Source: Bacteroidales bacterium
GTDB lineage: Bacteria; Bacteroidota; Bacteroidia; Bacteroidales; Tenuifilaceae
Assembly: GCA_020636845.1 (NCBI GenBank)
Contig: JACJXD010000001.1
Coordinates: 1-64,000 of the forward strand
Direction: 5' to 3'
DNA: 64,000 nt
Shown here: positions 25,745 to 34,878 of the stretch, piece after piece
How the letters are laid out: every line of letters starts with the position of its first letter
Numbering within the stretch: the stretch's first letter is position 1
Translations under genes and position numbers: made by a program
The notes under the pieces: model-generated
The model's database searches: none
What the model saw: the letters and a program-made list of their open reading frames with translations, nothing else
Told to the model about the DNA's origin: nothing

Positions 25745-25845
25745 TACGATTTTAAAAATTTAGTTTAACCTATAGACTGTGATGTGTTAAAATAGTTTAC
25801 TTATGAAGATGTTTAAACAAACTATAAGGAAACGTGTGTAAAAGT

Positions 25846-25872
25846 CGAAAAGCTGCCATAGGCAGCTTTTCA
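25846..25872 (-). terminator. Terminator of the ornithine aminotransferase gene
   Basis: Perfect 11-bp stem GAAAAGCTGCC/GGCAGCTTTTC with loop ATA, 17 bp after the stop. Confidence 0.8.
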
Positions 25873-25888
25873 ATATCAAAATTAAATG

Positions 25889-27109
25889 CTATTCGAACAG
25901 TTTGAATGCTTCCTTAATTAGCGAAACAGCATCGCGAAGTTGTTCTTCGTTAATTACCAACGGAGGTGCGAAACGAATTATGTTTCCATGTGTTGGTTTT
26001 GCCAATACACCCTTTTCGGCCATTGCAAGGCATACATCCCAAGCGGTTTTTCCCGGTTTATTACGAATTACAACTGCATTTAACAAGCCTTTACCACGAA
26101 CCAATTCAATCATGTGGCTGTTAATGGCGCGCATTTCCTCGCGGAAAATTTTACCCATTTTTTCGGCATTTTCGGCAAGTTTTTCGTTCTTAACAACTTC
26201 CAATGCAGCAATTCCAACGCGGGCGGCTATTGGGTTTCCACCGAATGTAGAACCATGTTCGCCCGGTTTAATGGTAAGCATAATTTCATCGTCGGCTAAA
26301 ACGCACGAAATAGGCATTGTTCCACCGGAAATGGCCTTACCTAGGATAAGAATGTCGGGGCGAACGCCTTCGTGGTCGCAAGCTAACATTTTTCCTGTGC
26401 GGGCAATACCGGTTTGTACTTCGTCGGCAATGAAAAGCACGTTGTGCTTTTTACACAAATCGTACGATTTTTTCAAATAACCTTCGTCGGGAACAAACAC
26501 TCCTGCTTCACCTTGAATAGGTTCAAGAATTAAACCGGCTACGTTAGGATCCTGTAGCGCTTTTTCTAATGCGTTAACGTCGTTGTAAGGAATTTTGATA
26601 AATCCCGGAGTATATGGGCCAAACCCACTGAAAGCATCGGGATCGGTTGACATGGAAATAATGGTGATGGTACGACCGTGGAAGTTGTTTCCGCAAACAA
26701 TAATTTTTGCTTCACCTTCTTTAATTTTTTTAACGTCGTATCCCCAACGGCGACAAAGTTTTAGCGCTGTTTCGTCGGCTTCGGCACCCGAGTTCATAGG
26801 AAGAACCTTATCGTATCCAAAGAATTTTGTTACATATTCTTCGAATTCGCCAAGTGCGTTGTTGTAAAAGGCGCGTGAGGTAAGGGTTAAAACCTGAGCC
26901 TGATCGCACATTGCCTTAACAATTTTTGGATGGCAATGGCCCTGATTAAGAGCTGAATATGCCGAAAGAAAATCATAGTAACGTTTACCGTCAACATCCC
27001 ATACGTAAACACCTTGTCCCTTTTCGAGAACTACAGGTAGCGGATGATAGTTGTGGGCGCCATACTTATTTTCACGCTCCATGTAATCTTTTGCTGTCAT
27101 TTTGCTCAT
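25889..27109 (-). CDS. rocD: Ornithine aminotransferase
   Basis: 406 residues, class III PLP aminotransferase. Schiff-base Lys258 is in ILGKAISGG, and the PLP-nitrogen partner is Asp229 in IADEVQTG. The YGAHNYHPLPVV start with the substrate-site Tyr and the GSTFGGNP loop are typical of ornithine delta-aminotransferase rather than acetylornithine aminotransferase. It turns ornithine plus 2-oxoglutarate into glutamate semialdehyde and glutamate, for arginine/ornithine breakdown or proline formation. Cytoplasmic, monocistronic. Confidence 0.93.
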   Translation of the reverse strand: MSKMTAKDYMERENKYGAHNYHPLPVVLEKGQGVYVWDVDGKRYYDFLSAYSALNQGHCHPKIVKAMCDQAQVLTLTSRAFYNNALGEFEEYVTKFFGYDKVLPMNSGAEADETALKLCRRWGYDVKKIKEGEAKIIVCGNNFHGRTITIISMSTDPDAFSGFGPYTPGFIKIPYNDVNALEKALQDPNVAGLILEPIQGEAGVFVPDEGYLKKSYDLCKKHNVLFIADEVQTGIARTGKMLACDHEGVRPDILILGKAISGGTMPISCVLADDEIMLTIKPGEHGSTFGGNPIAARVGIAALEVVKNEKLAENAEKMGKIFREEMRAINSHMIELVRGKGLLNAVVIRNKPGKTAWDVCLAMAEKGVLAKPTHGNIIRFAPPLVINEEQLRDAVSLIKEAFKLFE

Positions 27110-27660
27110 AGCTTCAATGCTTTATTAAGTTGGTAAATATGATTTGTTTTATTTCTGAATGCAAGATTAATGTTCCTTAACGATTTTTCAAATAGTTTTT
27201 ATCAGTAGAAAAATATGTTAAGAAACATAATATGTTTTAGTTCGTTGCTTAGCCATGAATTTGTTTTTTAGTTGGTGTGCGTTTCTAAGTGCGTACCTTC
27301 TCCTGCTGCCACGCGAATCCATACCTCATGCTAAGCGTAGTCTCCTGACTACGCTTCCTTAAACTGCGCTTACCAAACAACGGCTCGGTTCCTGACCGTG
27401 TAAAATTCCTAGTTGTAAGTATTCCTCCGGCTTTCCACGCGATGCAATCGTGCGGCAGCGGGTGGTTTCTTATCAAAGAAAGCGCCTCACCTCTTCTCTT
27501 GAAAGGTGGGAGTAATTCTCTTCAGGGAAGATTTGTGAGATGGAAAACGGCGGAAAGCATTTCCCGTGGCGAAAAAAAGATGTTTCGGCTTCGCTCAACA
27601 TGACAATTTCCACAGCCATGCTGTCATTTCAAACGTAGGCGAGTAAGCGTAATCCTTTAT

Positions 27661-27687
27661 CCCTGTCAGGGTTTAAACCCGACAGGG
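27661..27687. repeat. Palindrome copy 1 (CCCTGTCAGGG/CCCGACAGGG type)
   Basis: Two short palindromes around a TTTAAA centre; related copies at 28100-28129, 28379-28407 and 28656-28683. Confidence 0.7.
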
Positions 27688-28099
27688 ATCAACAACAAAT
27701 GAAAATGGTAGTGGTTGATGCGCGTGATGAAGAAATAGACCTTGCGGTTTTCTCCTGAGGGAGAGGAGATTTAACAAAGTTTTGCGCTGGTTAGTGAAAT
27801 CAAATCAGTTGCCACTAAACCAGGTAGTGGATATGAATGGAACAAACAAAAATGGGCTTCAGCCAACAGAAGAGGGAAGTACAGGTAAAAGTATTTGGGC
27901 TAAAGCCCAATAGGCGAAATACCTTTCTCCCGGGTTTAAACCGGGGCTACTGAAAAAAAGGGTTGAAATATATGACACGGATGTGAACGTCCGCACCAGC
28001 GAAGGTTTCGACTTCGCTCAACATGACAATTTTCCACAGCCATGCTGTCATTTCGACGCAGGCGAGAAATCCTTTTGCCATGCTAAGCGTAGTTTCTAC

Positions 28100-28129
28100 C
28101 CCTGACAGGGTTTTAAAGCCTGTCAGGGG
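28100..28129. repeat. Palindrome copy 2
   Basis: CCCTGACAGGG, TTTTAAA, then CCTGTCAGGGG. This is the best-paired copy and could form a stable hairpin. Confidence 0.7.
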
Positions 28130-28378
28130 ATTTCAACAAATGAAAATGGTAGTGGTTGGTGTGCGGTTTTAAAGGAACGGACCTCACGGTTTCTCTGAAA
28201 GGGAAGATGCAATTCTTCCCTGAGGGAGATTTAGTGAGATTGGAAGAACGCGCGGAAAGCTTTTCCGCGTGAGGCAAAAGATGTTTTCGACTTCGCTCAA
28301 CGGCAATTTTCCCACAGCCATGCTGTCATTTCGAGTGCAGTCAGAAATCCTTTTGCCATACTAAGCGTAGTCCTTTCT

Positions 28379-28407
28379 CCCTGACAGGGGTTTAAAACCC
28401 TGTCGGG
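28379..28407. repeat. Palindrome copy 3
   Basis: CCCTGACAGGGG, TTTAAAA, CCCTGTCGGGA; one base changed in the right arm. Confidence 0.65.
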
Positions 28408-28655
28408 ATCAAGATATAGCGCAGATTGGTGCGTTTAAAGGAACGAACCTTAATTTCTCTGGGAAGGAACACAAATCCTTTCGGGAATTTGGGTTGGAAA
28501 CCGGAAAGTTTTCGCGTGAACGAAAAGATGTTCGACCCGAACCACCGGGTTCACCGCTCACTGACAATTTATCAGCCATGCTGTCTTTTCGAGCGTAGGC
28601 GAAATCGCTGCCATGCTAAGCGTAGTCTCCTGACTGCGATTTCGCCATTTTCTAT

Positions 28656-28683
28656 CCCTGACGGGGTTTAAACCCTGTCAGGG
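28656..28683. repeat. Palindrome copy 4
   Basis: CCCTGACGGGG, TTTAAA, CCCTGTCAGGG; the left arm has a changed base. Confidence 0.65.
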
Positions 28684-28919
28684 ATGTCGAAACAAAGACA
28701 ATGGGCGTGGAAAAAACTTTTATCCTCGGGTTGAAACCCGGGGCTACTAAAAGGCGCGGACGTGGATATCCCGCATTAGCGAAGAGTTTCGCCTTTGCTC
28801 AACATGACAATTTTTACAGCCATGCTGTCATTTTCGAGCGCAGGCGAAATCTTTATTGCCTCAGATCAAGATTTAAGGCCTGCTTTCCACACGATACAAT
28901 CGTGGCAGCACGTAAAATG

Positions 28920-28945
28920 AAAAAGGCGGAAAAACCGCCTTTTAT
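28920..28945 (-). terminator. Terminator of the SDR-VOC operon
   Basis: AAAAGGCGG/CCGCCTTTT stem with an A5 loop, directly beyond the stop at 28946. It also marks the end of the repeat mosaic. Confidence 0.8.
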
Positions 28946-30022
28946 TTAAAAATCTTTTACACGTTTTAATCTTAGCAATTTAATAATCCATCTTGGTAAA
29001 GGCTTATTTGGATTACGCTTGTCTAAGTTGAGTTGAATGCCCAACGATTTTACCAAAGGTAAGCGATGTGCTTCTACAAATTCAATAAGTGTACCATCGG
29101 GATCTTCAATGTAAGTGAAATGCCCGGCTGCTTCACCCATATCGAAGCTGCCCTGTTCGTTGTGCTTAACATTGGAGTTTACCGTGAAGTTGAAACCTAA
29201 ATCCTTACACTCCTTTTCAAGGTCGCTCATGCCTTTAACATCGTAGCACAGGTGTATAAAGCCCAAATCGCCCCAGAAACGGTTACTGAATATTTTTTCC
29301 GGTTTTCTATCCAGCGGTTGTACCAGTTCGATGTACGATTTTGCGAAGAACTCGGCGAAGCCGCCTACACGTTTATCGGAATGGGAGAGGAGTACCCTGC
29401 GGAAATTACCGTTTCCTTGTGGTAACGTTTTAAAGTCTTGCTGTTCTCCTTGCGTATCGTAAATAACTTGGTTATAGCCCAATATGTCGCGGTAAACTTT
29501 CAATGATTTTTCAATATCGCTAACGCCAACAATTGCCCCGGCAATTCCCGATATGAATTTATTTTCGTTTTTAAATACGGCAGCATCATCTATTATTTCG
29601 AAGGTATTGCCAAAAGGGTCGAAAACAAAAAAGTGCAGTTTTCCATCCGGTGTGTTATAAAGTTTGCTTACGTTAACGCCTTTGCTGCTCAGGGTTTGGT
29701 GTGCCTTTGCTACGTTCGGACTTTTTATCTTTGCGGCAAAAATACCTAAATCGCCAATAGAAACGGGATGTTCCGGTTTAAGCGGAGTTCTTCCCTTATA
29801 CTGCCAAATTTCCATTCCTCCGCCACCTTGCATATTCATAGCTAAGGCAGCATGGCGTTGTTGAGGTTTTCCTCCCGTGTAAGGAAGCATAAGTTCGGCA
29901 ACGGTATTGTCTTCGAAAATCCGAATGTCGAAACCAAAGTATTCCTTATACCATTTCCAAGACTCAAATAGGTTGCTAACGCCCACACCTACTTGCTGAA
30001 TACCATATATTATTTTACTCAT
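28946..30022 (-). CDS. Two-domain VOC (glyoxalase/dioxygenase-type) protein
   Basis: 358 residues from the ATG at 30022, 1 bp after the upstream stop; a TTG at 30049 also opens the frame but lies inside the SDR gene. Two VOC domains are visible (about 1-150 and 160-330): IQQVGVGVSN with FDPFGNTFEII, and GAIVGVSDIEKS with IEDPDGTLIEFVEAH. The end is basic (PRWIIKLLRLKRVK). It could be a metal-dependent lyase or dioxygenase on a small hydrophobic substrate. Partnership with the SDR suggests a two-step modification of one compound. Confidence 0.75.
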   Translation of the reverse strand: MSKIIYGIQQVGVGVSNLFESWKWYKEYFGFDIRIFEDNTVAELMLPYTGGKPQQRHAALAMNMQGGGGMEIWQYKGRTPLKPEHPVSIGDLGIFAAKIKSPNVAKAHQTLSSKGVNVSKLYNTPDGKLHFFVFDPFGNTFEIIDDAAVFKNENKFISGIAGAIVGVSDIEKSLKVYRDILGYNQVIYDTQGEQQDFKTLPQGNGNFRRVLLSHSDKRVGGFAEFFAKSYIELVQPLDRKPEKIFSNRFWGDLGFIHLCYDVKGMSDLEKECKDLGFNFTVNSNVKHNEQGSFDMGEAAGHFTYIEDPDGTLIEFVEAHRLPLVKSLGIQLNLDKRNPNKPLPRWIIKLLRLKRVKDF

Positions 30023-30023
30023 G

Positions 30024-30821
30024 TTAAGTTGGGTTGATTTTAGTGACAATTTTATAAAAGATTGAGGGAAACAGGCGTTTTATGTGAACTGTAAGTAACT
30101 CCTTTTTCCCAATTAAAATTTCCGGTTTACGCTTTTTTATGGCGGTTACGTAGCGTTTTGCGCAAATGTCGGCGGGTAGTCCGGTTGCTTGTCCGGGATC
30201 CATAACCCCGTGAGCCTTACCTTTTCCGTCGATAGCGTTAAGCGATATGTTGGTTTGAATTCGCCCGGGATACGCAATGGTTACTGCTATGTTTTGAGGC
30301 AGCACTTCGGCTCTGAGCGTTTCGAAAAATCCCTGAATGGCATGTTTTGCCGCTGCATAGCCCGAACGTAAGGGAAAACCGAATTTTCCCGATATGCTGC
30401 TTGTTGCAGCAATGTACCCTTCGCCTGCTTTAATCATTCCGGGTAGTACAGCCTTGGTAATAGCAACGTAGGAAAAGTAATCGATTTCCATTATTTTCCT
30501 GTGAATTTCGATTGGCGTATCAATCACCAGTGAGCGCTGGCTTATTCCTCCATTGTTAATCAGCAGGTAAATAGGCCCAAATTTATCTACTATGGATTTG
30601 GCCGTCTTTTCAACTTCGTCCGGGTTGGAGAGGTCGAAGGGAATGGCCTCACAAAAATCGGTGTATTTTTTACAGGTATCGGCTACCTCTGTTAACTCGC
30701 TTGGGTTGTTCGAGGATATAATAAGCTTTGCTTTTTCCTTAGCCAGTAAAATTGCAATTTCCTTGCCAATTCCCGAGGATGCGCCTGTAATCCAGGCTGT
30801 ACGGTTTGTGAATGTAATCAT
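30024..30821 (-). CDS. Short-chain dehydrogenase/reductase
   Basis: 265 residues, classical SDR. Cofactor motif TGASSGIGKE (residues 13-22), NNGG in place of NNAG, catalytic Ser and YAAAK (Tyr-x-x-x-Lys). A hydrophobic/basic C-terminal stretch (HIKRLFPSIFYKIVTKI) suggests membrane association, as in the DHRS7-like group acting on lipids or sterol-like molecules. The Gly-for-Ala change in NNAG is tolerated in the family. It is transcribed just ahead of the VOC gene. Confidence 0.85.
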   Translation of the reverse strand: MITFTNRTAWITGASSGIGKEIAILLAKEKAKLIISSNNPSELTEVADTCKKYTDFCEAIPFDLSNPDEVEKTAKSIVDKFGPIYLLINNGGISQRSLVIDTPIEIHRKIMEIDYFSYVAITKAVLPGMIKAGEGYIAATSSISGKFGFPLRSGYAAAKHAIQGFFETLRAEVLPQNIAVTIAYPGRIQTNISLNAIDGKGKAHGVMDPGQATGLPADICAKRYVTAIKKRKPEILIGKKELLTVHIKRLFPSIFYKIVTKINPT

Positions 30822-30908
30822 AAAAAAAGCATCAAAACTTTGTAACTAAACATAATTTTGATGCCAAAAGTAAAACTTTATTGTAAATATTGATTGGGAA
30901 AAGAACTT

Positions 30909-31364
30909 TTAATATTCCTTTTCCGAAATAACCTTACCGTCGGAATCGTAAATAATCCATTTACCTGTTTTTTCCCCGTCCTTATAGGTCATGTCGTAAA
31001 GAAGTTTTCCATTGTCATTCCAAACGTACCACTTTCCGTCCTTTTTTCCGTTGGAAAAATTGGCTTCGGAAAGTTTAGTTCCGTTTTTGTTCCAAATTTC
31101 CCATTTCCCGTTTTTGACTCCGTTACTAAACGATCTTACCTCGTTCAACTTTCCGTTTTCGAAGTATATTTTGGAAATGCCGTTTAATACGCCGTCTTTA
31201 ATTTCCGCTTCGGATTTTAATGCTCCACTATCGAAAAATTCGTTATACACTCCGGAATACAAGTTCCCGTTATCATCTAAGTATTTACCATTGGTTAGAG
31301 TAACCTTTTCCTGCGAAAATACTGCTATTGGCAAAAGAAGTATTAGAAATAAAATATGCTTCAC
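30909..31364 (-). CDS. MORN_2-repeat secreted protein
   Basis: About 151 residues if translation begins at the GTG at 31364, which gives a neat signal peptide (Lys-His, hydrophobic core, Ala-Val-Phe-Ser-Gln). The frame is open upstream to a TTG at 31433 but that would put about 20 residues before the signal. The mature part has at least four repeats of about 23 residues of the YxNGKLxxxxxFxNGxKxGKW type (MORN_2/YwqK-like), a beta-meander thought to bind proteins or membranes. No ATG exists, so the start is less certain than the identity. Confidence 0.75.
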   Translation of the reverse strand: MKHILFLILLLPIAVFSQEKVTLTNGKYLDDNGNLYSGVYNEFFDSGALKSEAEIKDGVLNGISKIYFENGKLNEVRSFSNGVKNGKWEIWNKNGTKLSEANFSNGKKDGKWYVWNDNGKLLYDMTYKDGEKTGKWIIYDSDGKVISEKEY

Positions 31365-31507
31365 CTTATTTAAAATTATGTTCAACAATAAACTATACGT
31401 TTTGATTAGTACTGATGTTTGAGTTTGAAACAATAAAATATTCTACAAAATAAAACAGTTGAGAAAGTTTTATACGCGATAATGTTATACATGTCTCCTT
31501 TATGAAA

Positions 31508-31987
31508 TTAGTTTCCTTTAAGTTTAAAGTACATGTTGTATCTAACGGTTCTTTCATCTTTTTTGCTGCCAACCAAGTAAAAATTAACTACATCGAAATT
31601 TCGATATGCGTGGTACCACTTTATAAATGCAGTTGTATCCATTTGAGTTGGTTGCAAAATGGGAAGGTTTAATTCTGCTATGGTATTTGGTGTAAAAGGA
31701 AAGTTGGGTTTATGCACTATGAATTCTAACAGTTTATTCTTGGCAAATCGAAATTCGGTAGAATCTTTGTCGAAGTAGAGCAGAATGTACCGTTCTTTTC
31801 CCAGTATGGATTTGTTAAAAGCGGAATCCGGTTTTTCTCCCATTATCTTTATAACCTCTTGCGGGGATATGCCATAAGAAAACCGGCTTGCATCGAAAAG
31901 ACAACTCTTTTGCTTTGTGGAATTGCATGAGGTTACCGCGAAAAAGGCCATCAAGCATAGCGTAAAAACTTTACTTATCTTAATCAT
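31508..31987 (-). CDS. Lipoprotein of unknown function
   Basis: 159 residues. Signal peptide with Ala-Val-Thr-Ser-Cys lipobox (Cys21). The mature part includes FSYGISPQEVIKIMGEKPD, which recalls the SmpA/OmlA-like 'turn plus helix' segment of small outer-membrane lipoproteins, but the rest does not match. It starts one base after the TonB receptor stop, so it is in the same operon and may be a partner of that receptor. Confidence 0.7.
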   Translation of the reverse strand: MIKISKVFTLCLMAFFAVTSCNSTKQKSCLFDASRFSYGISPQEVIKIMGEKPDSAFNKSILGKERYILLYFDKDSTEFRFAKNKLLEFIVHKPNFPFTPNTIAELNLPILQPTQMDTTAFIKWYHAYRNFDVVNFYLVGSKKDERTVRYNMYFKLKGN

Positions 31988-31988
31988 A

Positions 31989-34799
31989 CTAATTAAAATT
32001 ATAGGTTATGGATAACGAGTACGATCGCCCCAGCCGGTATTTTGTAGTGTAGTAGGTATTGCTGCCAAGTTTCATTTCCTCGGCATAGGCGTTGTTCAAG
32101 ATATTCTTTGCGTTGAAACGAATGGAGTAATTTTTATTGAAAGTTTTCTTTACGGTGATGTTCAAGTCGGGTGTGGGCTGTAGGTAAATCGAGGGTAAAT
32201 CGATTTGGTAAACAATTAGCCTTTTTCCCGACATGTTAAAGTTGATGGCCGATTCCCAACCTTTATCGGTGTTTTCGTAGGAAAGGCTTGCGTTTATGGT
32301 GTACGGGGCTTGGTCGTACATTGGTCTGGTATCGGACGCATTCGGATTCCATGAGCGAATACTTTGCAGTTCGTCTGCCGTAACCTTTACAAATGCGTAT
32401 ATGTACGAGAAATTTGCAGCGACTTTAAGGTGATGTAACCAGCTATCCTTGCTTCCCAAATATTTTCTAACTTCCAATTCGGCTCCATACAATGTCGATT
32501 TATCGACATTTTTATATTGAAATTGGCTTCCGGAACCACCTGCAACAGGTATTTGAGCATTTTCGATTGGATTGTAAAATTGCTTGTAAAATATGCTAAA
32601 CGATAAGTATTCGCCTATGTTAGGAAATTGCTCCCACCTTACATCGAAGTTATTAATAGTGGTACTCTTTAGGTTCGGGTTTCCGTTTTGAATGTAACCG
32701 CCAATAAAATCGTACGTGGCTAACGGTGCAAATTCTCTGAACGAAGGGCGTGCTAAAGTTCTGTTTGCCGAAACCCTAACGTTCATTTGCTCTCCAATTT
32801 TATAGGTAAAAGCCAAAGATGGCAGAAAATTGTTGGCATCAATTTTTCCGGACGTTCCGTCGAAAGCATTTAACGACATGTTTGTTTTCTCGAATCGAAC
32901 TCCTGTGGTAAACGAAATGCTGTTCGATACGGAACTCTCGAGCATAAGGTAAGTTGCAAGCAAATGTTGGTTAGCATCGTAATTATTAGGTGCGGCAAAA
33001 TCGGTTATTAAAAAGTTTCTTAGTTCGGTACCGTTATAACCCAAATTTTCGTCGGTAAAAAGAACCGAAACATCACCGTTGTAATTTTTGTTATAGTGAA
33101 TGCTGTAGTAGTAGGCCTGTTCTCTGAATTTTCGTTCTTTAAAGGTATAAGCGCCTCCAAGTTTAATTTTTGATTTTGTTCCCCAAAAATCTACAGGCAA
33201 GGTAAAATCGATTTTGGCATTATCGTTTTTCTCCTTTAAATCTCTGAAAAAACGGTAAGGTTTTTCGTTATTACCAATGTAAAAGGATGAATCGCCTTGG
33301 TCGTCTATAGTATAGGCATTCCTTAAAAGCCTTAAGTCGGGTTGCTTAATCGATGAGGTTGTGTAGGAGTTGCTCCAGTTAACAGTCATCTTATTCAAAG
33401 AACTAATAACATGCTCGCCTCTTACCAATCCGTTAATAAAGGAACGTTCCGTATAACCAATTCCTCTGTTTTGTAATCGGTCGGTGGAGTCGGGGTTTGT
33501 ATCCAACTTGTATCCGTCCTGAAAACGGCATACGCTTTCGCCACTTTGGTTTCCTAAAATGCCAATGCTAACCTTGTTCATGTCGTTTATTTTGTAGGTG
33601 GAGTTGAACAAACTTCCGATAAGAACTTCGTCGGTGGATTTTTGTTCTGTTGTGGCTGACAGAACATCTTTGTCGAGAGTAGTTTGACCTTCGCTTATTC
33701 CTTCGTAAACATTTTGAATTCCATCGGTGTAGTTGGAAAAATCTCTTTTGTACGATAAGCCGAAAACATATCCCAACTGTTTGCCAAAAAGGGTTACCGC
33801 ATTTCCAATGGAAAAGTTTATGTTGTGGTCCAAAAGCTGAGCGGCGTTAGTTGGCTGAAACTGTCTGTTTTTAAAGGCTCGGGAAACCGAAGTAATGCCA
33901 CTGGGATCGAGGTACGGATCGGGAAAAGTTTCGGAAGTGTATTTTCCCACTTCACCGGGTAAATCTCTAAATCCGTTATCGAAACCTAAAATATCGGTAC
34001 TGCTTCCCTTTGCAACCAAAAAGTTGTTGTTAAAATTGGCCTGATTATTATATTCAAGACCAACGGACAGTTGAAGATTAAAAGATTCGGGAAAATCTTT
34101 TGTACTTATATCAACCAAGCCTCCGGCAAAATCGCCCGGAAGGTCAGGCGAAAAAGTTTTGTAAACAATAATATTGTCTATCAAATTGGAAGGAAACATG
34201 TCCAGTTGAACGGCGTTTTTATTGGGGTCCAAGCTGGGAATTTCCGATCCGTTTAGCGTAGATTTACTGTAACGATCGCCAAGTCCTCGGATAAAAACAT
34301 ATTTTCCTTCGGAAATGGTAACTCCGGTAACCTTTTTCAACGCTCCGGCAGCGTCGCTTACCCCGATTTTCGAAAATTGATCGGACGTGATTGCATCGAA
34401 AAGTTTAGGCGATTTTTTTTGGATGGTTAGCAAGGCATTTTCGCTTTTCTTTACGGCTTTAGCTGTTACTACCACTGCATTTAATTGTAAATCGGCGGAT
34501 TTTAGCCTTACCGTGAGAAATTTGGTTTGGTTACTTTCAATGGCTACCCCTTGGATTATCATGGGTTGATATGAAATATAACTTATACGGATGTTGTATT
34601 CTCCCGGCGTTAACTTTAAATAAGCAAATCCATCCAAATCGGTTATAGTTCCTGTTGTTGTTCCATCAATCGAGATGGTTGCGCCTACAAGAGTTTCCCC
34701 GGTTCCGTCGTCAACTACCTGTGCTTTAAAAGTTCCATTTTGAGCCTGCAAGTTCAGTGCTTGCAGGATTACTACCATTATAATAGCTATTCTTCTCAT
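31989..34799 (-). CDS. TonB-dependent outer-membrane receptor
   Basis: 936 residues. Signal peptide (1-19), carboxypeptidase-regulatory-like beta-sandwich (about 23-105), plug domain (about 120-235, VTGVTISEGKYVFIRGLGDRY), then a 22-strand barrel ending in an aromatic strand (YSLSITYNFN). There is no SusD partner next to it, so it is not a SusC-type glycan receptor. It imports an unknown ligand using TonB energy. The upstream beta-helix lipoprotein gene and the downstream lipoprotein are on the same strand. The Pho-type sites upstream of the cluster suggest induction by phosphate limitation (inference). Confidence 0.9.
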   Translation of the reverse strand: MRRIAIIMVVILQALNLQAQNGTFKAQVVDDGTGETLVGATISIDGTTTGTITDLDGFAYLKLTPGEYNIRISYISYQPMIIQGVAIESNQTKFLTVRLKSADLQLNAVVVTAKAVKKSENALLTIQKKSPKLFDAITSDQFSKIGVSDAAGALKKVTGVTISEGKYVFIRGLGDRYSKSTLNGSEIPSLDPNKNAVQLDMFPSNLIDNIIVYKTFSPDLPGDFAGGLVDISTKDFPESFNLQLSVGLEYNNQANFNNNFLVAKGSSTDILGFDNGFRDLPGEVGKYTSETFPDPYLDPSGITSVSRAFKNRQFQPTNAAQLLDHNINFSIGNAVTLFGKQLGYVFGLSYKRDFSNYTDGIQNVYEGISEGQTTLDKDVLSATTEQKSTDEVLIGSLFNSTYKINDMNKVSIGILGNQSGESVCRFQDGYKLDTNPDSTDRLQNRGIGYTERSFINGLVRGEHVISSLNKMTVNWSNSYTTSSIKQPDLRLLRNAYTIDDQGDSSFYIGNNEKPYRFFRDLKEKNDNAKIDFTLPVDFWGTKSKIKLGGAYTFKERKFREQAYYYSIHYNKNYNGDVSVLFTDENLGYNGTELRNFLITDFAAPNNYDANQHLLATYLMLESSVSNSISFTTGVRFEKTNMSLNAFDGTSGKIDANNFLPSLAFTYKIGEQMNVRVSANRTLARPSFREFAPLATYDFIGGYIQNGNPNLKSTTINNFDVRWEQFPNIGEYLSFSIFYKQFYNPIENAQIPVAGGSGSQFQYKNVDKSTLYGAELEVRKYLGSKDSWLHHLKVAANFSYIYAFVKVTADELQSIRSWNPNASDTRPMYDQAPYTINASLSYENTDKGWESAINFNMSGKRLIVYQIDLPSIYLQPTPDLNITVKKTFNKNYSIRFNAKNILNNAYAEEMKLGSNTYYTTKYRLGRSYSLSITYNFN

Positions 34800-34821
34800 A
34801 TTATGCTTATCAAAAAAACAA

Positions 34822-34853
34822 ATAAGAGGGGAGTAATTAGCCTCCCTCTCTTT
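34822..34853 (-). terminator. Hairpin between the beta-helix lipoprotein and TonB receptor genes
   Basis: AAGAG-GGGAG/CTCCC-CTCTT stem with one bulge, then T-rich sequence on the minus strand. Lying between two co-directional genes 79 bp apart, it may end or only attenuate transcription into the receptor gene. Confidence 0.65.
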
Positions 34854-34878
34854 TGATAGACAGAGTTTATATAATTTT

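Larger units (their letters stand above)
27285..28925. repeat. Mosaic of degenerate composite repeats, no genes
   Basis: About 1.6 kb without a plausible gene. Shared blocks recur in the same order in four to five imperfect units of about 245-425 bp. CAGCCATGCTGTCATTTCG-like blocks begin at 27613, 28037, 28315, 28573 and 28817. CATGCTAAGCGTAGT-like blocks lie at 27327, 28077, 28357 and 28612. CCCTGACAGGG-type palindromes lie at 27661, 28100, 28379 and 28656, and CGGGTTTAAACC-type palindromes at 27929 and 28725. A related end block (ctttccacGCGATGCAATCG type) occurs near both ends, at 27431 and 28883. Base composition is richer in G+C than the surroundings. The copies have drifted, so the array looks old or under recombination. 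Confidence 0.8.

Noticed and set aside
27285..27476. Short frame at the left edge of the repeat mosaic
   Set aside because: It runs through repeat blocks found in non-coding copies further right.
27285..28925. CRISPR array
   Set aside because: Repeats are long, composite and degenerate, spacing is irregular from 244 to 424 bp, and no cas genes are nearby.
31365..31433. Longer start (TTG) for the MORN protein
   Set aside because: It would place 23 residues before the signal peptide; the GTG at 31364 gives a normal one.
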